Translations under genes and position numbers: made by a program | NCBI RefSeq assembly: GCF_002234675.1 | Contig: NC_019878.2 | Coordinates: forward strand, 3,784,688 to 3,848,687 | Origin: Oryzias latipes | Taxonomy: Eukaryota > Chordata > Actinopteri > Beloniformes > Adrianichthyidae | Reading direction: 5' to 3' | Length of the DNA stretch: 64,000 nt | Part shown: piece by piece, positions 1 to 11,165 of the stretch | How the letters are laid out: each line of letters begins with the position of its first letter | How positions within the stretch are numbered: position 1 is the first letter of the stretch | Notes under the pieces: generated by a model | What the model was told of the DNA's origin: nothing | Database searches by the model: none | The model's input: the letters and a program-made list of their open reading frames with translations, nothing else

Positions 1-800
1 CAGAGGGTATTCAAAATAAATAATAATTAAAGTAACTTGGCAGCTTGTGTGTTTGTTTTGATTCTGCTCCCGACACATAAGTGACGCCAATCATTTGCGC
101 GGGTTACGCCCAATGCCGGAAAACATGGGTAAAGATTTGATGTGCGTGCAGACCGGTAACCTCATGTAAAGCCCTGCGCGGGACTATTTTCTTCATCCCG
201 CTCCCGCCCGCGCCCGCTGACTTTCTGACCAATCCCGCCTGCTCCCGCAAAACACATGTGTTACACTCCCGCCCGCACCCGCAATATGTATGTCCACTCC
301 CGCCCGCACCCGGAAAACTCATAGAATTTAGTCCCGCACAGTAATAGAGATGCATTGATTTGTATCGTCTCCCGTCCCGCAGGAAAAAAACACGTATTTG
401 TATTGATATTATTAAAGAGATTCATGTCCCTCTTCCAGCCTCATCTTTTCATGCTTTCCTCTTTTGTGTAATGTGCAACTTAATTATTAAATATATTTTC
501 CCAAATCCTGTTCGGTTAAAAGTGTGCGTGTGTGCGCGTGCAGACAGACGGCCTGAAGCTCGCACCCCCAACATCAGGTTACATGACAGAGGCCATTGGG
601 CGTCTCTACCAGCTGCCTTCACGGAGCTTCAGTACATAAAAATCCAACAGCCGCACAGCCTAACGTAGTCCGCTAATATATATTCATGAGATATTCATGG
701 CAGCACTGATCCCGCGGGGTTTTTTCTTGCCGCCCGCTCCCGGCCGCAGCACAATTCAAACCGCCCAATCCCGCGAGATTTGGGCAGGATTTGCAGCCCT
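1..800 (-). repeat. GC-rich dispersed repeat, hAT-like end at about 800
   Basis: The block carries many short CCCGC / CCCGCCCGC clusters (about 180-345 and 705-780) in otherwise AT-rich DNA. Read on the minus strand it begins AGGGCTGCAAATCCTGCCC near 800, an end that looks like those of hAT-type elements. A segment at about 590-700 (GCGGACTACGTTAGGCTG on the minus strand) recurs in the plus orientation at 54245-54262, so this is a dispersed family. The left end may lie outside the window and no target-site duplication can be checked. No coding region is supported. Confidence 0.5.
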
Positions 801-827
801 CTACCCTCATGGTCAAAATGGCTTAAG

Positions 828-1860
828 TAACCCTTGTTCTATCTTAGATGACCCACCCTTACATTGACGTGTTCTCCCTACCATGACAAAGGTGGAAAGA
901 TTTCATGTAATCCATGGACACCAGTGAAAATCACAAATCATTGAAGGAAAAAGGTTTAGCGCTCTGTCTAGTAGGTCTAGACCAGTGTTTTTCAACCAGT
1001 GTGCCGTGGGAGATGGTCAAGTGTGCCGTGGGAAATTACCCTCATTAACTGATCCAAAAAAATTTACCATCTCCAGGATATCAGCTCTTTGTTCATCCAA
1101 AGATAAAACACTGAGTAGTTAGGAATATAAAAGATCATAAAATACTTTTTTCTTTGTGATCATTTGATTCTATTAAAGATATTTTGATAAGTATGACGGT
1201 ACCGAAATTAGCCGTAGCATCAGCTGTTTTCTGAAAAGTCCCGCCTCTTTAACTGTCTCCACCAATCATTCTTGGAGGATTAATCACACGTCATCAGTCT
1301 GACCAATCAGAAATGGTTAAAGTATTCACTTCCTTGTTCTGATTCTGCTCATAAAGTCTCTCAGTTCTAACAAAAATGCCAGCTAAAGCTCGTCTTTAGC
1401 GGTGTAGCTTTCCACAGAATCCGGTATCAGACCATTGAACAAGTGAACAAAACAATGAAACTCAGAGACGCTAGTCTGTCTGGCGGTCGGCGGCTGTTTG
1501 TACTACATCTCCCATGATGCATTGGATTAAAGTGACAGAGTCTCTGCGCACAATGAGTCTTTCTTTGACGTCTTGAAACCCCAACGAATACACATAAAAC
1601 AGTTTTTAAATCTTTTAACTTAACTTTTATAACATCTTCTAGAAAAAACAGCTGCAACTTTCAGCTTTTTCTGCCACAATTATCACAAAAATGCATGTGA
1701 GATTGCAGAGGGACTGTAGATCAATACAGATTATGAGTTTCTCCTTGCCGCAGGATTTTTGTCAAGGTTAAAGTGTGCCGTGGCTCAAAAAAGGTTGAAA
1801 AACACTGATCTACATGACTCAACTCCCAATGTTAAAGTGCCTACGATAGCACAAGGGTTA
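828..1860. mobile_element. MITE with TAACCCTTG ends, split by a hAT insertion
   Basis: The outer ends are inverted copies (TAACCCTTGTTCTATC at 828, GATAGCACAAGGGTTA ending at 1860). Without the hAT at 983-1807 and its duplicated flank the element is about 200 bp. It matches the second copy at 8606-10726 (about 211 bp without its own insertion) along most of its length, including the interior piece CATGACAAAGGTGGA. It has no coding capacity, so it is a non-autonomous inverted-repeat element. The superfamily is not determined; the flanks give no clear duplication beyond TA. Confidence 0.7.
983..1807 (+). mobile_element. Non-autonomous hAT element, 825 bp, nested in the MITE
   Basis: Terminal inverted repeats CAGTGTTTTTCAACC / GGTTGAAAAACACTG bound the element. 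Just inside both ends lie GTGCCGTGG motifs. The flanking 8-mers GTCTAGAC (975-982) and ATCTACAT (1808-1815) share five positions (TCTA-A), as expected for a decayed 8-bp hAT duplication. A second, shorter copy in the opposite orientation is at 32355-32847. No transposase reading frame remains. Confidence 0.75.
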
Positions 1861-2069
1861 GGATGTTTCTGGAAGAATGGCAAGATTATTATTATGAGCT
1901 TTTGGAAGTAGTAAATTTGTTCATGGCAGAAAAAAAAAGTTGAAGCTTTTCGAAGTGCACATTAAAAACGGCCATCATCCCACTTTCCTTCTCTGCGGAG
2001 CTCACAGCAGAAAGCTGCAATCAGAATGAATAAAGTGTAGAACGTGACGCTGCTTGCTCAACGGAAACT

Positions 2070-2498
2070 TTACTTTGCGATTTGAGGACCTGCAGCAGAA
2101 ACGACCACAGATCCTTTTTCTCATCGACCCTTCTAATGCAGAGACTGACTGCCTGATATCCCCGCTTGTCACTGATGAGGCAGCGAGCGAACCGGAGATG
2201 ATTGAGCTGAAATCTCTTTGAAAGAAGGCCCTGTTACGTTTTGGAGAACAGAGAAATACCCGTGTGTAAAAAAGCTGCTCTCAAGCTGCTGTCGACGTTC
2301 TCCTCAACATATGTCTGTGAGTCCCTGTTTATTACCTTGAAACACGTGAAATCAAGGCATCGGCCCGTTCTGACCGACACTCACGTAAAGGAACCAATCA
2401 GAGAGGCTACAACTGAATATAAACCAGATCTGCAGAGGATTACTAGAAACAAGATCATCATCCATCACTGCAGCAAGGTAAGAAATTCTGAGATGTAG
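2070..2498 (+). pseudogene. hAT (Charlie-like) transposase C-terminal relic
   Basis: Two plus-strand frames together resemble the C-terminal half of Charlie-type hAT transposases, the group related to GTF2IRD2 and other domesticated vertebrate proteins. The first frame (about 2075-2225) reads FLIDPSNAETDCL and ends at a TGA. After a frameshift the second (2241-2498) reads ALKLLSTFSSTYVCE, then LTDTHVKE and EYKPDLQRI, which is the hAT dimerisation region. The usual FGSTYVCES has become FSSTYVCES. The frameshift and stop mean it is dead. It lies about 600 bp upstream of ppp1r3g but has no evident connection to it. Confidence 0.7.
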
Positions 2499-3090
2499 TT
2501 TAGAAAACACACCTGTCTGAGCATGTTTGTGTGAATATTTTAATATTCCATCAATTATCAGTTTTTCATACAAAGTCAATCACTAATTTTAAATTTAAAA
2601 AAGTTATAAAAGCTTTTTCTTTTTTTTACTGAAGGATAAAATTTAATTTGTGCTACACACATCTGAAATGTAATATATTTAATGTGTTTATTGTGAATAT
2701 GAATGACTTAGACACCAGAAGGATGATCTGTCCAGATGTTTGTGTATTTGTTGATGAATTTGCTGCCAGTCCCTGTATGACGTCAAGGTGATATAAGAGT
2801 GACGCCAATGTTTGTTTACAAGTGGCTCTGTGATGCACAGACTCACGTTGAACTGTCATTACATAAATGCACGTGCATGAATGTTTGTAAACAAATGTAT
2901 CAGATCATGGGGGGGGGGGTCTTCGTTGTTTAGTTGTATGTGGGTGTGGTTTGTTTGTAAACAAACAACAAATAATCAAGTCTGTCTGTTCATTTGCTTG
3001 TTGTTATGAGGCCCCGCTCCAGCAAACAGGTGAGGGTTGAGAGCTCATGACCCCTTCGAGGTCACCGCACGCGCTCTGCTGTCACCGCAG
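2499..3090. other. Upstream intergenic stretch, no gene seen
   Basis: This is AT-rich sequence with a ten-base G run at about 2910-2919 and several repeats of the word TTTGTTTGTAAACAAA around 2875-2975. No coding region or named repeat was recognised. Confidence 0.5.
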
Positions 3091-3112
3091 AGGGGGCGGG
3101 GTCTCTATACAA
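3091..3112 (+). promoter_or_regulatory. Probable ppp1r3g core promoter: GC box plus TATA-like
   Basis: A GC box (GGGGGCGGGG) at about 3092-3101 is followed at once by a TATA-like CTATACAA at 3105-3112, inside a GC-rich stretch. The spacing would put transcription start near 3135, leaving a very short leader before the ATG at 3150. The true start site may differ; this is read from motif spacing only. Confidence 0.4.
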
Positions 3113-3149
3113 GCCGCTGCTCCCCGGGGCCTCGCGGCACAGTGCGCCC

Positions 3150-3950
3150 ATGTCCTCACCTCTTCATCCGCACGCGGGTGCAGGCGCGCCGTGGGCCGAG
3201 CTGCGCTCTGAGAACGGTCTGGACAATGATGAAGACAATGACGATGAAGATCTGGAGGACGCAGTGGACGCGCAGCGCCTGCAGAGCTTCATGCGGTGCC
3301 GCAGAAGGGCCCGCTCGCTCCCCGCGTGCACCGGCGCGCTGCTGGACTCCGAGTGCGGTCGAAAGCGCGTAACGTTCGCAGACTCCATGGGGCTGACGCT
3401 GGCGCGCGTGAAGCACTTCAGTGCGCACGAGGACCCACAGATCCCGTCCAAGGTGCTGTCCCGCCACAAGAGCTTCCCGCTTCAGCAGCAAGACCTGCAC
3501 GCGCTCAGCCAGAGCCTCCTGGACCCGGACCGCCTCGTGCCCTGCTTCCCGGAGCTGCGGGACGCAGAGCGCCGAGTCCGGACGCTGCGCGTGTGTCTGG
3601 AGAAGGTGGCGGTCACGCAGCTGGATGTGCGCGCGCAGATTCGGGTCCTTACGCCCGGAACCGTGTCAGAGGTTGGGCTTAGGTACACCTTCAACGACTG
3701 GCAGTCACACGTGGACGCGCAGGCTCTACCCGCGTGCGCTGAGGACCCGGACCTGTTGGGGCAACGGTTTTGCGTCACGGTCTACACCCCCCCCTTTCTG
3801 GAGTCCGGTGCCGCGGTGCACTTCGCCGTGTACCTGCGGGGGGAGGACGGCGAGTTCTGGGACAATAATGACGGCAGCAACTACACGCTCCGGTACCGCA
3901 GCGCGTGCGGCGACGCGCCCTTCACAAGCGCCGCGTTCGAGGCCACCTGA
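3150..3950 (+). CDS. ppp1r3g: Protein phosphatase 1 regulatory subunit 3G
   Basis: This is a 266-residue single-exon frame. PPP1R3 proteins target the PP1 catalytic subunit to glycogen, where it dephosphorylates and activates glycogen synthase. Visible in order: an acidic N-terminal stretch (about 24-36), an RRRARSLP basic/serine motif (51-58), the PP1-docking RVTF (73-76) in RKRVTFADSMGL, the VLSRHKSFP segment (about 102-110), then a CBM21 carbohydrate-binding domain (about 138-252). The CBM21 includes RYTFNDW (158-164) and the family signature WDNNDGSNYTLRY (227-239). The VLSR-SFP segment, the AVHFAVY strand and the signature fit PPP1R3G better than the R3B/C/D/E paralogues. Human PPP1R3G is longer (about 358 residues), mainly through N-terminal and interdomain low-complexity sequence. 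The ATG at 3150 is the first in frame after the TATA-like box. Its position next to lyrm4 agrees with human 6p25. Confidence 0.92.
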   Translation: MSSPLHPHAGAGAPWAELRSENGLDNDEDNDDEDLEDAVDAQRLQSFMRCRRRARSLPACTGALLDSECGRKRVTFADSMGLTLARVKHFSAHEDPQIPSKVLSRHKSFPLQQQDLHALSQSLLDPDRLVPCFPELRDAERRVRTLRVCLEKVAVTQLDVRAQIRVLTPGTVSEVGLRYTFNDWQSHVDAQALPACAEDPDLLGQRFCVTVYTPPFLESGAAVHFAVYLRGEDGEFWDNNDGSNYTLRYRSACGDAPFTSAAFEAT

Positions 3951-4720
3951 GGCGCGCGTCAGCGCTGCGTCATGATCGGCGCTTTCCTCTGCAGAACAGC
4001 AGAAGCAGACCTGTTGGCCCCAGGTTCTGGTTCCTATAATCGTGTAGCGCCACCTGCTGGCAGGAATGCAGACCATGAACAACTGTAACTGCAGTGGCCA
4101 GCAAGAATCATAGGAAACCAGGAATGTGCGACTAAGTCTGTAGAACCAACAAACACCGAAGCTACAAGGAAAACAACAACAAAAGCTGCAACTTCTGCTC
4201 TGAGTTTACTTGTTTACCAAAAAATTGTACCGATTGCATAAATTTCTTCCACATCTCACCTCTTTTATCCACATGGTATCATCAGAACCCCCAAACAAAG
4301 AGGCAGATGTTCTGAGAATGCTGTCAGATTCATGAGTTTTTGTTGCCTTTAGAGTTGCTCTTTGGTCACTTTCAGCTGCTGCAGATCCGACATGGATCGA
4401 ACGTCTGCATCTGCTGATGATGGATAAAGGAACGTGTTTTCCTGTGTTTTGAATGTCCTGGAGATCAGCCTCTTCATCCTTTGAAACATGGCAAAAAGTG
4501 AAACCCTGGCCTTAGTGAATGTTCTGAGCCAAAGAGCGACTGCAGGGTCAATTAGAAAACATAAAAAATGAAATCTTTCTAACCTGAAACACGTCTGTGC
4601 TTTTGTTTCGTGTGCTTTTCTCCAGTTGACATGGGAATGTCTGACATTTTCCGTGTGACCTGAACATTTACAGAACGATTTTTATTTTAATTGAATTGAA
4701 TAAAAACAGTTAAAGACGTC
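3951..4720 (+). other. ppp1r3g 3' untranslated region (inferred)
   Basis: Non-coding DNA follows the TGA at 3948-3950. GC content falls sharply within about 100 bp. The region ends at the first well-placed poly(A) signal. The UTR extent is inferred from that signal. Confidence 0.5.
4699..4704 (+). promoter_or_regulatory. Candidate poly(A) signal of ppp1r3g
   Basis: AATAAA lies in ATTGAATAAAAACAG about 750 bp beyond the stop codon. The hexamer is common in AT-rich DNA, so this is the most plausible candidate and not a proven site. Confidence 0.4.
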
Positions 4721-6538
4721 ATGTTTTGAATGTTTTATCCATTTCTAGTGCACTAAAATCATAACTGAGTGTGTTTGACCTTAGAGAGTGGATCGTTCAG
4801 CTCCTGTGAGGCTTCGATTCTTTCTGGGCAAAGTTCCTGACCCCTGGTGAAAAAGTCTGATTGTTGACCATAAACTGTCTGGGGTCAAAAATGTTTGTTG
4901 AATCAACTGATTCTGTGTATTTAGAGCTTCATTTGTGTATTATTGACCACAGATTTTTGCCATGGGTGGAGTCATAGAGGTTGAGGGGTAAACTGGACAA
5001 CTTAATAACTTCTGGCTTCATTCTTAACCATTCAGCATCTTATGGGTAACGACAGAGTTTATCATCCACTGTATTAATGGTTGAATGTCTGATTATGTAG
5101 TTTATGTAGTGATCATTGAAAGGCAAAGAGCATAAACGTTTTAAAGGTTCAAATGTGCAGATATGCCAGACAAAAATGAAGTTCTTGTAAAGAAAAGGTT
5201 TTCTTTAATAAAAATATCAGATATAAATTAGTGTTAGACAATGGCTGATGTCGCTTTTAGAACAACATAAATGAAAATTGTTCACTTTATTCCATTTAAA
5301 ACAGCTTTTTTTATGAGGCGTGGGGCATGACAGTGGGGGCCATTTTCAATCAATAGTGGTGAGCTGGGGGACATAAGTGAAATCTGCTGGAAACTGTACT
5401 GAGCAGAGGTGGTCAAACGATTCCTCAAAGCTGTGAGTCAGTTGCATGAAGCCCAATCCGTCTTGAGAAAATGGTGATGAATAAACCAACAACGTAAAAT
5501 CTGCAAACAACCATGTGCTCTACAGGACAGACCATAATGGGGAAAAAAAAGTACTTTTTTAGCTCTACAATGCTGCGTTCATTCCGAACGCAATTCGCCT
5601 TTTACATTAGCGTTGCTGCCCCTCTTTTGCCGTGCTCTCCATAAAGGGGATGCCCCAGTCTGTTGTGGGAACAGCTACTGCACCAAAATTAACTTAAAAG
5701 TTGACAACTTGTACAGTATTTTCAGTGTAAAATGCTATCTATGTCTATGTTTAATCATTCAAAAACTACAAAGTAAAAGTACACAAATCTCTGCGAGGTC
5801 ACAGTGCAGGACGTGGAGAACAAGTATATACCAGTCACGGTCTGGAATTATGCATCAAGTCACTTTATTCAACTTCAGAGTGGACTACTTCTAATAAATC
5901 TAAAGTCTAAAATACTATGTTTATGTACTAATAATTCAAAATCTACATAGTAAGAGTGCACAAATCTTTGTGAAGAGATAGCTTTTCCTGTGTGTTAATA
6001 TTATTGTTGTAGTAATACATAATTAGAACAGATCGGGTGTTTTATTGTGAAAGCAGCGACAGTCGTGTTCCCGGCTCTGCGGTAAACTGTGTGATTGGTG
6101 GGAGCATGACATTTCTGAAGCGCGGCTGGCTTAACCACCGCTGAGCGAACGGCGGCCCTGCTCTTTAGGCAGGCATGGAGAAGCACATGCTCCTGGACTG
6201 ACTGAGACTGCTGCCATAGTGGGCTTGGATCCTCCGGGCGGGTACCGCGGACCCGGCAGGACGGCTGGTTCAGACGGTGGCGTCTCTGTCTTCCTCCCAA
6301 TCGAGGAGACACTCGGGCCGGCTCAGGTCAAAATAACCGCTCCAGAAGGCCGGAGTTTTCCTCCACCAGGAATCCAGCGCACAGCAGGGACGGCAGTATG
6401 GATCTCTGATGGCAGTAAGAATGTGCGCTCAGAGTGGTTAAACACACATGTGCAGTGATGTATGTTTCAGAGGATATTCCATTGGGGGTTCTGCGTGTCG
6501 GTAAATGACGTTGATCATTTGTTGACAGACAGCGTTCC
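4721..6538. other. Intergenic stretch with a diverged local duplication
   Basis: No gene was recognised. A roughly 75-bp direct duplication is visible at about 5731-5805 and 5909-5983 (both contain TACA-AGTA-AAGT-CACAAATCT with scattered changes). A GC-richer patch at 6110-6400 has short open frames, but no protein family was recognised and no splice context supports them. Confidence 0.45.
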
Positions 6539-6660
6539 TGTGGGGTCTTTAAAAGTCTTAAAAGCCTTAAATTAGAAAATTTGGTAATAAAAAGTATTTA
6601 AAAAGGCTTATATTTAGACATTTATATAACTGGGTCTTAAAAATAGAGCTCATTAAAACT
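6539..6660. repeat. Fragment of a CTTAAAAGTCTTAAA-type dispersed repeat
   Basis: The run GTGGGGTCTTTAAAAGTCTTAAAAGCCTTAAA, broken by small changes and followed by further TTAAAA words, resembles the terminal part of an abundant fish DNA-transposon remnant. No opposite end was found nearby, so it is recorded only as a fragment. Confidence 0.35.
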
Positions 6661-8605
6661 TATCTGGTCTAAAGTTGTGTTTTTTAACCATGATTATGTC
6701 AGAGGTATCGGACAACCCAAGGAGGAGCACAGTGAGGGTAAGGTAAATGCAGTTTATTGAAGCTCAGGTGGTAACGGAGCCATGATACTGCCAGATGCAC
6801 AGGGGAGTCTGTAACAGAAACACAAGAGAGTTATTGTTTGTCAGGTTCTACGAACAATACTCAGGCGGGAGCACTCCACCTCCTGGAAACAGCCTCTTGT
6901 GTGGAGAGGCACACAGGAGACAGCGTTGTGGGGAATGGGGAGCAACAGAGAATCCGTGAAAATCCAGTCCAGGGTCATGCACAAAATTTTTTTTCCAAAA
7001 TCCAAAGTAAGGCAAAAATGACATATTTAAAAATCCAAATAAAACCTCAGAATGACGGGATAGCAGAGTGGATTTACAACACAACACACAGCAATGGAAC
7101 AGTGAGAGCTCTGCTGGGAAAAACATTTGAAATAAACTGGTAGAATGTTGCTAAAGTGTTAATATTAGCATATGAGCTAGTATAACCTTTATTTGAAGTA
7201 TCAACAAGAAGGTCCTAGTATAAATGTCCGCACAGCTTTTTTCTGTGGTTTGCAGCTGTCACAGGAGAGGACTGAGACTCTGACTCAACAAGGTGGTCTT
7301 TTGGCCTGAACCAATGGCAGTGTTGGGATGGAGGTTTTGCCTCATGCTCAACATGTCAACACGGCACTTTTTCCATTTGTGGTCAGGCAGCTCCACATCC
7401 CTCCTTATGCTGCGGACAAAGTTCAGAAATCTGGAAGCCGTCCTGTTGACAAATCTGACCTCCAATGTTTGTTCTGTCAACACTGAGATGAAACTCTGTA
7501 AGCAGATAAAAGTAGCCAAACAGACTAAATTGGGAATGTTGAAAGCACGAGCAGCTGATTTGGGAACGGGCGGTTGGACATAAAGAGCAACATCTGGACC
7601 AGAGGTTTAGCTGTCAGCACAGATAAGCTTCACTCCAATGTTTCAACAGACCAGAACACGCTCAGGTTTACATTTTAATAACATCATTTAGACTTCAGAT
7701 TCAAAGACTCTCATTCATCCAGGTGATGTCTTGAAGTTGAGTTATTGCATCTGAACCTAAAGTCTTCTTTCTTTAAACTCATCCAAGTGGCTTCATCAGT
7801 TTTATAGAAAGAGGACCTGAAGTCCATCTGCTATTACTCAACATCAGGACACAATAGACCAGAGGACTGCAACCACAGCCTCCAGAGCCACATGGGGCTC
7901 TTCTAACTCTCCATAAAAGGACTTTTTGGCTGTATAGAAAAATACAGTATAAACACGAATTCATTTCTGTCAGAGATACAAGAAAAAAATGTTTCCACTG
8001 ACAGTGTAGAACTGAAAAGCAGACACTTCTACTGACTAAACAATGAACAGAAATGAAGACAACTGTGGGTGAATAACATGAACCTGGAGGACAGAACACG
8101 ACCAAAATCTCTACTGAACAACTGAAGTAAACAGCAGAATCCTCACAGAAACAGTGTGATAACATTCAATATTATTAATATGTTCAGCAGTCTGGGGATA
8201 AATGTCGTAGGAAATCTGGATCAAACCTGTTTCATGTTAATTATGCCTGCAACACATTGTGCCAACATAAACAGCCTTAAGTCTTCCACGTCTGTGATAA
8301 AGTGAATCAACTCATGTTGACAATAATTTGTTTACAAAAAGAAATGACAATTGTGTCACTTTAACCTACAGTAGCTGAGTATTTATCTATTAGTGGTTTG
8401 TTTTAAAACTTTACTTAATTTTCGCATTGTTTCAAGGACTAAAAAAAAAGGTTTTGCTGCCTTTTCCTGAATTAGAGCCGCTGTTCCTCTAAAATCCTGC
8501 GCACGTCCTTGGTGTCTATTTCAATAAAAATATGTATTATTTAGTTTGCGTTTCCATGGTTATGTACAATTGCATTTTAGTTTTATCTTTAACATTTGGA
8601 TGTTT
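6661..8605. other. Intergenic stretch, no gene recognised
   Basis: The sequence is AT-rich and unremarkable. A patch at about 7865-7920 (GCCACATGGGGCTCTTC with the nearby AGAGCC) recalls a common fish hAT end, and a weaker counterpart (TTAGAGCCGCTGTTC) sits near 8473. No element boundary could be fixed. Reading frames are short and match nothing known. Confidence 0.4.
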
Positions 8606-10726
8606 TAACCCTTGTGCTATCTTAGATGACCCCACCCTTGGGACAGCTGTTTGACCACCGGGGGACAGTCTATCAGCTGTCCCCAACTTACCCCCTTCCT
8701 CATATAACCTCATAATAGGGTGAGGGGCTGGGGGGCTTAGCCTGCGATGAGCCTTGGGGGGGGGATTACTAGGCAGTGGCCCCCCTCCTAAGGTTGCCGT
8801 ATGGAGTGGGCCCCCCCTCTTTCGGTTTTATTTGCACCTTAGACATGTAGGGCCCTTGGTAGGGGGGGTGCTTGGACATCACTGCCAGCAAGCAGCGGAT
8901 GTCCTCCTAGCACCCTACCCGCCAATTTTAACCACACTTTAGACATTTAGGGCCCCTTGGTGGGGAGGATGAGGGGACGTCACTGTGAGTAATCAGGAGA
9001 TGTCCCCTTAGTGCCCTACCCGCCAATTTTAACTGCACCCCCCTTAGTACACACACCCCTCCCCCCTCAATATATACATCCCAACATAAACACACACACA
9101 TGCACACACACACCCTCTCAAACACACATACACGCACACACATTTTGCAAGAAAGGTGGGACCTGGGTCCATCTGTCCCCTGCCTCTTCCCTGGTGGGGG
9201 GTACGGGCCCCTTTGCAACGGCGGCCGTGTCCCCGGGGTGCCGGCTTCCTGGGCCCGGCGGTGCTCTCTCCGCGCGGTGGGGGGGTTCACATTACATCTG
9301 AGCCGGGGGTGTCTGGTCCCTGGGGGGTGGGTTCTGGCCCTTGCTCCTGAGTGCTGGGCCCCGCCAAATTTCCAACTGTGGCCGAGCCTGGTCGGGCCAT
9401 ATTTACAACACCCCTTGTGGGCCCTCTTTTTTTTCCCCGGGGTTCCCCCCTCCTGGGCGGGGGCGGCGGGCCCCCTGCCTCGCTCCTCCCTGGACCAACC
9501 GTGGGCCGGGCGGATGGCTGCCTGGAGTGCGGAGCGGGTATCCCTTGGGAGGTCCTGGCTCGTACCTGGGGTTGGGGCGGGGGGATGCCCGGAACTCCTG
9601 GGTGGTGGTGGGGTGCTCGTTTGGGGCTGTGGGCGTCCTTCTCCGGTGGGGCCCCGCGTTGGGTTCTCCCGGCGCGGCGGGGGGGCTGCTCTCCTGGTTG
9701 GGCTGGGGCGGCGCTCTCTTTCCCTCCGTGCCTCCCTGGCCTCTGGCTCTGGGGGCCTTGCGGCGGCCCTGCTGGCCCTGGCCTGGGTGGTGGGCTTGGT
9801 CGCCCGGGCGGCGGTTGTTCCCTGCCGGTTCCCGTGTGGCGTTGGGGGGATTCCGGCTGCCGCTGCTGCTGCGGTGGGGGTCTTGGGGTGGGGATGGCTG
9901 GGCACTCTCCCTCCTTCTTTTCACGTTCCACCATCCATTTTAGAAGAACATAAACACTCACCTGAGCACTGGTGTTAGCTCACCTTTGCACTAACAGTTT
10001 GCATGACTGAATGACTGAAATATTTCACACTAGTCTGTTTTAAGGCATAAGTATGCGTGTGAACACTATCTGTTTTGTCTACATGTTGACATGTGGACTT
10101 TTTTGCAGCTAGCAGGTGTGTTTATAACATTTGAGTGTGTGTGTGGTCGGGCCCCGCCCTTTTTGTACTGCATTTGAACCTTACCATAATGATTAACAAC
10201 CAGTAAACTTGCTGCTGTATGCTGCTTCATGGTCTTATCCCCCTTCCCCTCCTATTATCACCCCCCTACCCCCCCTCTCTCTAGCGTCCCTCTCTCTTCT
10301 TCCCCTCTTTCCTTTTCCGTCCGGTCCAACACCAAAGATTTTCAGACATGATTGAAATTAATAAAGTTTGGCCTCAATTACAAAAGGGGTTTATTCAGAC
10401 ATACCTTTGGTTTGTCTGAAGATTAATAACCCCTCTTGTTAAAGCAAAATATGTCCAACACAAGAGGCCCTCAGCTCTCATCTGTCTGCCAAGCTGTTGG
10501 ACAGGACAAGTTTAAAAAAAAAAAAAAAAAAAAAGATGACCCCACCCTTCCATTGATGTGTTCTCCCTACCATGACAAAGGTGGATAAAGGTGGAAAGAT
10601 TTCATGTAATCCATGGACACCAGTGAAGATCACAAATCATTGAAGAAAAAAGGTTCAGAGCACTGTCTAGTGGGTCTAGATGACCCCACTCCCAATGTTA
10701 AAGTGCCTAGGATAGCACAAGGGTTA
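8606..10726. mobile_element. Second copy of the TAACCCTTG MITE, split by a retroposed insert
   Basis: The left end TAACCCTTGTGCTATC (8606) and right end GATAGCACAAGGGTTA (ending 10726) form terminal inverted repeats. After removing the insert at 8640-10533 and one copy of its target duplication the element is about 211 bp. It aligns with the copy at 828-1860 in the same orientation (shared CATTGA-GTGTTCTCCCTACCATGAC and AATCCATGGACACCAGTGAA). Confidence 0.8.
8640..10533 (+). mobile_element. Poly(A)-tailed retroposed element, about 1.9 kb, LINE-like
   Basis: The insert is flanked by a perfect 16-bp duplication AGATGACCCCACCCTT (8624-8639 and 10534-10549) and ends in a run of about 20 A (10514-10533). 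This is the hallmark of target-primed retroposition. Near its 5' end are two tandem monomers of about 100 bp (8826-8925 and 8926-9026, both containing TTAGACAT-TAGGGCCC and ending in CCTACCCGCCAA), an arrangement seen in promoters of some LINE-1-type elements. The middle (9160-9900) is extremely GC-rich. The 3' part is AT-richer, with AATAAA at about 10361. No endonuclease or reverse transcriptase was seen. It may be an internally deleted LINE or a non-coding transcript mobilised by one. Confidence 0.75.
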
Positions 10727-11165
10727 CAACACATCTTTTAAGATACTGAAAAGGTTTATGAAAAATCAACAAAAATAAATAAAATACATATATAATAATG
10801 AAGGTCTTCATCAACAGAACCCTAATTACACACAAAAATGTGAATAAAATCATTTGAAACAATAAAGAACCTACACAAAACAACCTTTTTGCAACACTCA
10901 AGGCACTCTAAAAATCATAAAGCAACACTTTTACGTGAGTTTGTTCCACACATCTTGAGCTGGAGCCAGGACAGTTCACTATAGGAAGCTTATAACCCAT
11001 CCAGTTGGTCTGCATTCACTCCAATATGCAGCAGAACAACTGCACAAAAAAAGTTAAATAAACATTTCCAGCTGAGTGTTGGATTTTTTCCCCTGATGTC
11101 TTTACTGATGATGAATTAGCACAAATGTTTGATGCTAATGTAAACTTCCCTTCCCTCCATTTTTA
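10727..11165. other. Intergenic stretch, nothing recognised
   Basis: AT-rich sequence without a supported coding region. It ends in a short (ATCC)n run at about 11167-11189 that leads into the SINE. Confidence 0.4.

Noticed and set aside
3156..4082. Other frames overlapping ppp1r3g on both strands
   Set aside because: Shadow frames of a GC-rich coding exon. Only 3150-3950 shows conserved motifs.
8928..9978. Long open frames on both strands (up to 325 and 292 codons) in the GC-rich core
   Set aside because: They overlap in several frames, are dominated by P, G, R and W low complexity, and lie inside a retroposed non-coding insert. High GC removes stop codons.
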